Below, one piece after another: positions 42,834-53,600 of a stretch of DNA of 64,000 nucleotides; position 1 is the first letter of the stretch, and each line of letters opens with the position of its first letter. The translations under genes and the position numbers were made by a program. Below the pieces are notes generated by a model. That model was not told the origin of the DNA. It was given only the letters and a program-made list of their open reading frames with translations, and searched no databases. Source of the stretch: a bacterium (GTDB lineage: Bacteria > Cyanobacteriota > Vampirovibrionia > Gastranaerophilales > Gastranaerophilaceae); the NCBI GenBank assembly GCA_024408855.1, contig JAKSUQ010000001.1:1-64000 (forward strand). Reading direction: 5' to 3'.

Positions 42834-44099
42834 CTATATATTTGGTAAATCACCTTTAACTTCTGCGATTTCGGAACTATCAAGACCGAATACGCTATGT
42901 AGAGCTGAAACTGCTTCATCAGCATTATCCTTGTCTACTAAGCAGCTTATTTTGATTTCACTTGTAGATATCATTTTAATATTTATTCCCAAATTTGCAA
43001 GTGTTCTGAACATTTTTGCAGCAATACCGGGACGCCCTACCATTCCTGCACCAACAGCAGACAATTTTGCTATTTTATCATCAACAAAGACATTACTATA
43101 ATTAATTGTGGATTTAAGTTTATCCAAAACTTTGAGCGCAGAATTTAAGTCCGCTTTATCAATTGTAAATGCAATATCATTTGTATTCAAATCTTTTCTT
43201 GCGTATGACTGAATAATCATGTCGATAGAAATATTTTCATTTGCTAAACTATCAAACAGAGCAGCCGCAACTCCGGGGTTATCCGGTACGTCGCAGACCA
43301 CAATTCGTAATTGGGACATATCTAATGCCACTCCGGTTACAGGTCTGTGTAATTCCATCTCATCAACTCCTAATATTAGTGTTCCCGCATCTTCTAATTT
43401 AAAAGTGCTACGCACTCTGACAGGGGTTTTATGTATTGTAGCCGTTTCAACGGCTCTTGGGTGCAATACATTAGCTCCGCCGTTTGCAAGTTCCATCATT
43501 TCTTCGTAAGAAATTTCTTTCAAACGTGTAGCATGAGGAACAATTCTCGGGTCAGTTGTATAAACACCATTTACATCTGTATAAATATCACATCTTTTCG
43601 CATTCAAAGCACCGGCAAGAGCAACTGCTGAAGTGTCGGAACCTCCTCTGCCGAGTGTTGTAATTTCAAAGTCGTTTGTTACTCCTTGGAAACCTGCAAT
43701 AACCACAACTTCTCCGTTATCAAGATGCTGATAGATTTTATCTGTTTTTATATCGAGTATTCTTGCTTTCGAATGTACATTCTCCGTAATAATACCGACT
43801 TGCATAGCGTTCATGCTAACAGCATTACATCCTTGTGCTTGCAATGCCATAGCCAAAAGTGCAATAGTTACTCCCTCACCTGTCGAGAGAAGCATGTCCA
43901 TTTCTCTGCCGGACGGATTTGAAGTAATCTCATTTGCAAGTTTTACTAACACATCCGTAGTATGCCCCATAGCTGAAACAACAACTACGACATTATTACC
44001 GAGGCTCTTTTCTCTTATAACAGCTTTCGCAACATTTTTAATTTTATCTGTATCGGCAACGGACGTACCGCCAAATTTTTGTACTACTATATTTCTCAT
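42834..44099 (-). CDS. lysC: aspartate kinase
   Basis: LysC phosphorylates aspartate, the entry step to lysine, threonine and methionine. The kinase domain starts IVVQKFGGTSVAD and has VVVVSAMGHTTDVLV, GRGGSDTSAVALA and GANVLHPRAVE. The C-terminal ACT pair (LRIVVCDVPDNPGVAAALF; KLSAVGAGMVGRPGIA) is the feedback-inhibition module. The start is ATG 44099 (421 residues, MRNIVVQKFGG); a TTG at 44117 would add six residues. There is no clear ribosome site. lysA lies elsewhere in the window. Confidence 0.95.
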   Translation of the reverse strand: MRNIVVQKFGGTSVADTDKIKNVAKAVIREKSLGNNVVVVVSAMGHTTDVLVKLANEITSNPSGREMDMLLSTGEGVTIALLAMALQAQGCNAVSMNAMQVGIITENVHSKARILDIKTDKIYQHLDNGEVVVIAGFQGVTNDFEITTLGRGGSDTSAVALAGALNAKRCDIYTDVNGVYTTDPRIVPHATRLKEISYEEMMELANGGANVLHPRAVETATIHKTPVRVRSTFKLEDAGTLILGVDEMELHRPVTGVALDMSQLRIVVCDVPDNPGVAAALFDSLANENISIDMIIQSYARKDLNTNDIAFTIDKADLNSALKVLDKLKSTINYSNVFVDDKIAKLSAVGAGMVGRPGIAAKMFRTLANLGINIKMISTSEIKISCLVDKDNADEAVSALHSVFGLDSSEIAEVKGDLPNI

Positions 44100-44291
44100 T
44101 TTTGTTTTATTATCCAAACCCAGTCAATTAATATTATATACGTAAACGATATTTTTTAAAAGTCAAATTAGTAAATTTTTGTAAAATTTTAAAAACAGGT
44201 AGCAAAAAATTTTTATTTTTGGTTTTAGTATAAACAGATGGTTAAAAAAAAATAAAATGCTGTATAATTTAACCATAAGTGAGGTAAAATA

Positions 44292-44627
44292 ATGAGTGAT
44301 ATTAATGGTCCTAAAATTAGTGTTAATCAAGTAAATTATAATTCTAAGTTCAATAACCAAAGTATTGAACCTGAACAAGTGCCAGAAGAAAATGTACAAA
44401 TCAAGGATTTTTCTGATTCAAAAGCTGAAGCATTAGGTCGTTCGATGTTGTTTAAGGGAGCTGACAGCACTATTGAAGATTTAAGGGCAATCGTGGAAGA
44501 ACCGCAAATTGTTGAAAATTCAGATAAAATGTTCAATCTGACATACAAACTTGCGGAAGAAAATGGTGCGGAAAATCCTTATGAAATAGCTGCCACAATG
44601 TCTACGGAAGCGAAAATTAAACATTAA
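44292..44627 (+). CDS. small acidic hypothetical protein
   Basis: The 111-residue protein is acidic and polar, rich in Glu, Asn and Asp. It has no signal peptide or membrane segment. TATAAT at 44263-44268 and GAGG 7 nt before the ATG support a real gene with its own promoter. I do not recognise the family. It converges on the giant FliD-like gene, ending 12 bp before that gene's stop. Confidence 0.6.
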   Translation: MSDINGPKISVNQVNYNSKFNNQSIEPEQVPEENVQIKDFSDSKAEALGRSMLFKGADSTIEDLRAIVEEPQIVENSDKMFNLTYKLAEENGAENPYEIAATMSTEAKIKH

Positions 44628-44639
44628 CAATTAACGGAT

Positions 44640-47600
44640 TTAGTTTGTTAAGAAAGAATTGTATTGATTTTTGATATTGGAGATGAGCATGTCCATGGCT
44701 TGGAATTTACTTTCAAGTCTCGCTTGATATCTGTCAACTGCACTTTGAGTTTTTGATATTTTTTCGTTGTAATTTGTGATTTGTTTTTTGAAAGCTGCTT
44801 CTTGGGTTGAGAAATATCCTGAAGCTGATGTGAGGGCTTGTTCCAATATAGTTTCCAAATTGTTGAAAATACCGATATCGCCCGTTTCATCATTGCCGAC
44901 AAAAAGGGTTTTGAGGCTCGCGGGATCACTGTTGAACGCATTTATGAATTTATCTCTGTCGAGAGAAAGTTTTGAAACATCATTTGTTGTGGTGGAAACG
45001 TTCCCTGTTGTAGCGTTTTTCGTAGAAATACCGACTGCTGAAAGATTTTTAAATACAGACGAAGTGGAAATTGAACTTGTCATAAGGCTTCTTATCTGGT
45101 TTCTAATCATTTTCAGTACGGATTGGTCAGAAAGTTTTCCGGTTGAAGCAAGTTCTTTATCAAGATTTTCAATCAGGGTATTATAAGAATCTATAACGTC
45201 ACCGATTGCATTTGCAGCAGTTTCAGAATCTCTTGATATTGTGAGCTCAACGTCTTCATCCTCCGGAGCGGTAACGTTTTTGAGGTTAATTGTTACGCCG
45301 TCAATTCTTGAAATGTCGCTTGTAACTGTATTCGAAGTCGATGTAAAATCTGTTCCGTCGATAGAAAATTTTGCATTCTTACCGATAGTTTGCGCATTAG
45401 TTTGCATCCTGCCTGTTGTATCAGTATATCCCATAATTTCGGTAAAGTTGCTCAAGGTAGCACCATCTGTTTGAGAGCCTTTTTCTATATTAATTAGAGA
45501 AGCACCCGTAATTCTTGAAGTAATCATCAAATTGCCAGAAACAGAATCCCAATAAGCAGTAGCATTAGCTTTGTCGCTTGAATTTATTTGATATACTAAA
45601 TCGTTAACTGTTGTATTTTCGTCAATGGTAAATGTATCATCACCGATAATAAAATCTCCGGCTGTAATTGTTCCCCTTCTGAACAATCCTGCTTCTGTCA
45701 GTTTTGAAGCCCCATTAACCTTATACAATCGTCTTGTTGAAGAAACTGTTCCATCCTCGTTATCCAACAAACCGCAAATTGAAGACAGATTTGTTGTATC
45801 GTTAGTTGTACCAATTTTAATAACGGCATCATCAAGGCTTGAATCTATTGTTAAAATACCGTCATCAAAACTCAAACTTACGTCAGAGAGAACGGATTGA
45901 ATTTTTGAATTGAGTTGGTCAAATGTTTCCTCTGTATCTACCTGAACGACTTTCTTTTCGCCGTTTCTGATTATAGACAGTGATCCTGAAGAAATTCCGA
46001 GAGTGCTGAGTTTCGTGTCAATATCTGCATCATTGGCTACGGAAAGAGCAAGCTCTTCAGTAATTGTGTGAGTTTCAGTTAATGCATCAGAGCTCATGCA
46101 ATATCCGCCCCGAGCCGAATTATAAACTAAGCCCAAGTTGTCTAAAAGATTTGATGTAGAATTTTCTGTATCAATAGAAAAGCTGTTCAAACCGCCATCA
46201 AGGGTAATAACTCCATCGCTGTCAATATTTGCAACAATTCCGATTTGTCTGAATTTATTAAGCATAGAGCCTATGCTGTCAGTTGAAGCTATGTGAACAA
46301 CATGCTGTTCGTCGTTAAAGCTTACAATCAAATCACCGGCACAATCGTCTCCAAACAAATTTAACATTGTCGCTTCGGTCGCACTTACGGAAGTTGTTGT
46401 TTCGTATGAAGCTGTACCGGAATAGTTGTATTGAGTATCTCTTTCATTTGTACCGAACAGTTGAGAGATTACATTTGAGGAGTCGCTTCTTTCTGAAGCG
46501 GTGATATAAGAGTTATCGTTTGCAGAAACAACCAGCTGTCGTCCTGTTTCTGTTGTAATATAGTGAGTTTGCAGTCCTTTATTTTCAAGCAAATTTCTAA
46601 AATCGCCTAAAGTTTGGTCGCTACCAACATATAAAGTCTCTCTTGCGCCGTTTTTGTAAATATAGAATGAGCCGTTTGTAACGCCTAATTCTGATAATCG
46701 AGTATTGTCATCAGCGTTAACTAAATCGGTTGCTTCGGATTGCAAATATACAGTTGTTCCGTTATAATTTGTGTCTATGTCCGTACTTCCGGAAGCACTA
46801 AGTGAACCGGAACCGAGGAGAAATTCCGCCAAAGGACCTCTGAATGAGTATTCTCTGTCGCATTTCGTATTTATTTTGCCGTCATCATCAATATAACCGA
46901 CAATTCCGTATTCCTGCAAGTCTTCTAATATTTTTCCTAATTGTGTATGCGAATTATATGCCAAAATGTGGTCAGTTCCGTCAACCGTAACAGTCAAATT
47001 ATAGCTTGGGCCGGTGTATGCGGAATTATCCGACAGACGTATTTGTCCGATTTCGGTATCAGTTGAAGCGTTTACATAACCTGAATATGTAATTTTATTA
47101 GAGCTTAAATTGCTTACAGTTGTTTCACTGTCAGTTATTGACGGTGCGGTGAAATTAAATGCACCCAAAGGTCCGGAAAGTGTGTAGTCGTCGGTATAAT
47201 CAAGACTTATTGTGCCGTCAGCGTTTAAGGTAGCCCCTATGCCCAAACTATTTAATCCGTTTAACATATCTTGAACGTTTGAATTAGCGGACAAGTATAC
47301 ATTGCCTTTAAGGCTTCCGTTTTGGTAAACTGACAGATTGCCTGCTTCGAAACCGACGATTGATCCTAATCTGGATGACAGTCCAATATCGTCGATATTA
47401 CTTGCCTGTAAGACAGAAGAAGTTGTGTTCATACTAATGACAGAGTTTTGTTGATGATATAAATCATCACCTTCAAGTTCAGTGAAGTGGAATATCGCAT
47501 CCAAATTGTCGTTGAAATCAGTATCGAAGTATGAGCCTGCTGTGCATCCGATGGTAAATCTTCCGTCGTCGATTGATGTAGTAAAGCCGTTGTTTTCGAG

Positions 47601-50600
47601 CCAATCTCTAAAGTCGCCTATTGTAGAGTTTTCTGTCATAGTACGAGTTACAGTTGTACCGTTAACGACAGCGGTAACGCTTTGAGCTTCTGTAATACCT
47701 AATTCGCCGAATGTAGTATCGTTGTTAATATAGCTTTCGACATTTGATTGTAATGTTGTAGTTCCTTGAGTATTGCGAATTTCACCGGAAGAAAGGACTG
47801 AGAATGAGTCATCAACATCAATGTTCAATTTAGCGAGAATGCCGTTATCACCGAGGCTGTCATCAGTAATATAGAATCCATCTGATTGTGTGATGCGAAA
47901 TCTGCCTTGAGACGTGCAAGAAGCAGTAATTCCGTATTCTTCCAATGCATCAATAAAATTACCCATTTCAGTACTGCCGTCATAGAAAATGTTCCGGTTG
48001 CCTGCGGTTGTATGAATTGTGAGAGAACCGCTTTCGGTAATGCCTAATTGAGCGAATGTCGTATTATCGTTAAGTTTAACAATATTTTCCTTTGAGATTA
48101 CACTGTCGCAAGACATAGTTTTGTTGTTAACAATCTGCAAATCGGATGAAGTTGTAGCTCCGATTTGAGCAAGGAAACCGTTCACAGAGTTAGAGTCAGC
48201 ACCTATAAAGTTTTCGCCGGAATTTGTAAAACTCAAATACCCGTTTCTAATGTTATAGTTAATTCCGTAAGAACCTAACCCGTCGAACAAATCTGCGAAA
48301 ATTGTACTTTCGTCATAATCAATAGTACCGACGTTATTGTTGAAAGTATTGTAGATGGTTAAAGTGCCTGAGCCGACGCCAATATCACCGAGGGTTTTTT
48401 CGGACAGCATACCTTCCGTAAGCTGAGTTGTGCCGTTCACTTGTTCAGTCGGATTAAGTTGGGCTGAGGTTGAGGTTGAGAAAGTTGTTTCGCTCAAAAC
48501 GGTAGTTCTTGTACCCAAATTAAACATAGCAGGCATGCCGGTGAGAACATAGTCGTCAGAGTATGTTAAAGACATTGAGCCGTTTCTAAAAGTAGCTTGT
48601 ATACCGTCATAAGCATTCAAACCATCCAAGACATTTTGAATAGTGGTGTTTGCTGCGAGATTAATGCCTCCGACAAGAGTTCCGTTTTGGTAGATATTGA
48701 TATTTCCTGATTCAAATCCTACCATCGTACCTAATTGTGTACCGGTTGTTGTTTCTGCTATATTTGTAACATTGAGGACGTTAGAATTCGTATTATGAGC
48801 AGATGTATTTGTTTCGGTATTGTATAATTGACTGCCTGTTTTTTCTTCAAAGTGGAATATGCCGTCTAAAGTGTCATTGAAGTCATTAACAAAGTATGAA
48901 CCTTCAGAACCGCTGATATTTAGTATTCCGTTGTTTAGAGTGGCGGTAAAACCGTTTGTATTCAAGAATGATTTGAAATCACTGATTGTTTTGGCACTTG
49001 TTGCTGTGAATACTTGTTGTGTACCGTTGTGCATAACGGTTACATATTGGTTAGAAGTTATTCCAAGCTGAGCGAATGTTGTTGCTAAGGTTGCTGTTGT
49101 GGTACCGTTTGCGGTGAATTGGTGTCCGTCGGTAACATTGTATGTATCACCTGCATCACTTATATTGTAGGAAGTATTTATATTAATGTGTAAATTATCG
49201 AGTAAATCACCTGTATCAGATGTTATGTAGGCATTATTGTTTTGATTGATTACAAATGTGCCGCCAGGAGTGCAACTTGCTGTTATGCCATAACTATCAA
49301 GGGCATCAATAAGGTCTCCGATATTATGAACAAGTTCTGTTCCAATATTATCCGGCGAGTATGTTATTGTTTCATCACCACTTGTAGTATGGATAGTTAA
49401 ACTACCGCCATGTATCCCTATATCTCCTAAGCTTGTCGTATCATCAATCGGTGTTGCATTATTCTCTGTCCCCAATACATTGCTTGGAGAATATGAGTAA
49501 GAGTCTTGAACCTTTTGTTGGCTTGGTTGTGTGATGCCGATTGTATTCAAGAAACCGTTTGTAGTATTAGAATCGCCTGAGATAAAGTTTCCGCTTGTAG
49601 AAGTAAAATTCAATGCTCCATCTGTTAAGTCATAATCTATGCCTAAATCGGAAAGTGCATCAAGTACATTCATAAATGTATCGTGATGACCATAATTAAC
49701 GGTTCCGATAACTCCTGTTGTGCTGTTATACACTGTCAGAGTCCCATCTCCAATGCCGGCGTTCCCAATCTCACATTCATATCGCTGACTAACAATAGTA
49801 GGAGAATTTGCTGGAGATAAGTTCAAACAATTAGCGATGTCGGGGTCTAATCCTCCAAGCAGATATTTATTGTCGCTATCGGTTTTAAATACTACACCAT
49901 CATTAGTTAAGAATACAGGTGCACCAAGAACCCTCAGATCGTGAATAGTCGTACTTTGGGTTACGGTTATAACTGAAGATGTGCCGTTACCTACAATCGT
50001 CATATATCTCGTACCGGTTAAGCCCAATTCTCCGAATGTCGTATAATCATCAGCAAGTTGACTGCTTACGTTGTGTTGAGTGTTACTTGTAGTTTGGGCA
50101 TAAGTCGTGTTGCTACCTGTCGCATAGGTGTATCCGGCACCTTGTTGTATGTGCAATTTTGTTGCAAGAGTAGCAGTCATTCCTTTTATATAACTTGAGT
50201 CTGTACCTGCGATAGTAACGGTACCGTTGTTTGTAGTCATAGTTATACCTTTTTGGGATAAAGCACTTGCCATTCCGCCAAGGGTAGTGGAGTTTGTGAG
50301 TGTTACAACAGATTGTGTACCGTTGTTAATAACTGTAACGTATGTCGTTGATGTTACCCCAATACTGCTGAGTTTTGTTGTGGTCGTTGCATTAACTTGA
50401 CCTGATGTCAGAGTTAAAGAAGGATTCTCTTCCAATCCGCCTAAAATATTGGTTAATTCATCCGAAATACTTTTAATATATTTTTGTCCGCCTTGTACTG
50501 TTATGGTACCGTTTGTAGAATCGAATGCCGTTGTAACTCCGGCATTGGTCATTTTTTGGCAGAATTGAGCGATTGTTGTAGATGCCGTTAATGTAACTAT

Positions 50601-53600
50601 CGTATTTGTTGAAGTTCCGGATGTTCCTATCGTTATATATTTAGTACCATTCAAACCTAAATTGCTCAAAGTTGTGGAACTGCTCAATATGTATGAGTTA
50701 GCAGTATTTACTTGAGTTGACATACTTGTGCCGGTCGTACCGCTGCCGGTAAAAATATTAACACCATCAATTGTATATGCTGTACAGTTCGTATCATAAT
50801 GGTTGTTTGTAGTAGTAGTTCCGCCGCTATGAATATTTCCAAAATCTATACATCCTGTGACATTAGCAACCCCTCCTGTACTAGTACCTTTGCTATCGGG
50901 TGCCTTACCTGATTCACCATCGCTACCTCCTTTTATAGTTTGGGATGCCATAATATATGTGGCACTAACATTACAGTTCTGTACAGTACCGCCCATAAAC
51001 ATACCTACCAAACCTCCATTAACAGAACTACCGTTATTAGAAGAGGATACGCTAACGTTAATTGCATTACAACCGGAAAGATTAGATGTACTTCCTTCAA
51101 GGTTTCCTATCAACCCGCCATTATATGCTACATCAGTATACGTTGAAACAGAAGATATTGTTGCATTATAAGCATTAGAAGATGTTATTGTAGCACTCCA
51201 TGATGATCCTGCTATACCACCCGCTCCATTTTGACCTGAAACAGATACATTATGGACTGCACTATTGCTGATTGAACTGCTGTTATGTCCAACTAAGCCA
51301 CCGGCATTATCACCGGATACCTCTGAATTATAAACTTTGCAATAGCTTACGGTACAATTGGTACTGGTAAAACCTGCTATTGCTCCGGCTGATCCTCTAC
51401 TACTTGCTGACGAATCAATAACAGCAACATTATAAATGTTTGCACCATTAACTGTATTACCAGCAATACAACCGGCACAGATCATCGACGACGATGATGT
51501 AATATCAAAATCTTTTATAATTAAGTTCTTAACGGTACCACCCAAATTTCCGATTAGACCGACTCCATTCCCATTACCGGACCAGTTTATAGTTAAATTG
51601 GAGAGTGTGTGTCCGTTACCGTTCAATTCATTAGAATATGTACCTACAAGGCTGCATTGATTTGTTGGAACAGAGCTCAAATCGATATCTGCACCGAGGC
51701 AGATTTTTTGGTTATTTTGTAGTGCTGCTGTTAATTGGGCAGTTGTTGTTACCCAAGTATATCCGTTTGATGTAGCTTGTGCTTGAGTCATAGCTGTAAC
51801 AGATTGGGCCAAACCTCCGTTGGCACCGGTAACTATAAGTTCATCTGTGGTTTCTGTTTGTCCAACAGTTACAGTTGCTACACCTGTATATGTTATAGGA
51901 GTTGTACTTGTTTGTGTTATGCCGATAGTTCCTGTCGTAACATGACTTGTATTACCAAACCCTAAGGCTGTTGCCAAAGCTCCGTCTATATAATTACCGT
52001 TAGGTGCAGATAGGGTGATAATGCCGTTATTCATTGTAGCTGTTATGCCATAATCATCTATGTGGTCAAAAACACTTTGTAAAGTTTCAGCATTTGTGAA
52101 TATTCTAGAAGAATCAGCAATAGTTTGTCCGCTACTGTTTTTGATGAGTAATCTGTAACCGGAAGTGCTTGTAAGCCCTATATCTGCCAATGTGTTGTTT
52201 GCGGAAGCGGTTGTGTTGCCTGAACAATATACAGGATTTGACGAACTCATTTCAGTAATAAGAGAAACAGACCTTGTATCGAGCATCATATCCAACAATG
52301 GGACTCCGTTGTTGAATACTATCGGGTCTGAGGTCTGATCTCCTGCTATGAGTATCGTATTATATGGAGTGTTAGTTACTGATATGCCTAATTGATTTAA
52401 TAGCCCCTGGTCCCCGTGGATATGATTATCGTGAATAAATAGTGTAGGATCATCCGGAGTTAAAGTAATTACTCCGTTTTCCATTGTCATTGTAACATTA
52501 TTATCGCCCATAAAGTCTTGCAAATCTTCAAAAGTCGAAGTCGACGTAACAGAAAAATGATTCGTTTCTATCCTTAAGCCAGCTCCAATATCAACATAAT
52601 CAGACATTAAATCGCTCAATATAGCGTATTCAGTGCTTCCATAGGTTACAGGAGTTGAAGACGACATATTGTTAACAATAGTGGTCGAAGATGCACTGAG
52701 AGAAGTGCTTATACCCAAATTCTCCGCAACAGGTCCGCTTATATAATACCCATCGTCAGAGCTTATATTTATTCTGCCGTCTGCAACAGAAAAATTAATG
52801 CCGTATTCTTCCAAATCTTCCGATATTTGGTTAAGACTTGTTGTTGAAGATACGTTTATTGTTCTTACGCAAGTACCTGTACTATCATTGACATATATTC
52901 TGCTGCCGCTTACTCCGATATCGCCAAGAGTATTTGTTCCGCTTGCATTTACTGTATTCGTGTAAGTAATTGGTGCGGTTGATGTAAGTGTAACACCGGT
53001 TGTCGTTTGTCCGCTTGTCGAATTTACAACAGATATTCCCAGAGCATCAGCCAAACTGCCTGTTACATAATAACCGTTAGGCGAATCAATATCTATAACA
53101 CCACCGCTTATTGATGCACTGTTTTCACCAATGCCGTCAACACTATTGATTTCTGTAATTACATCATCCAAAGTGTTTGATGTCCCAAAAGACAAAGTTG
53201 TTACATAATTGTTGCTACTGTCATAAACATTGAGCTCTGTGTGATTTCCGTCTATTCCCAATCTGAATAAAGTTGTATTTCCGTCTGCTAATACCTGGGT
53301 TGAACAGAATAACTCGCTTGTAGATTCTTGGCTATATGTGTTTTCAATTTCTGTTGTACTCTCGATATCCCACGCTTCAGCGAGCGTTCCGCCTGTTATT
53401 CCGTAGCTTATTCCCTCAACAGGTTCGTTTGTAAAGCTCAATCTGCCATTGTGAATGGACATTGTTATACCATAATTTAACAAATCTGTGGCTATTGTGC
53501 CTATATAGGTTGTAGTATCATAAGTACGAGGAGTACTGCTTCCGTCTGAACCGGTTATTACAAATGTTTGGTCAGAACTGAATCCTAAGTCGGCAAGTGT

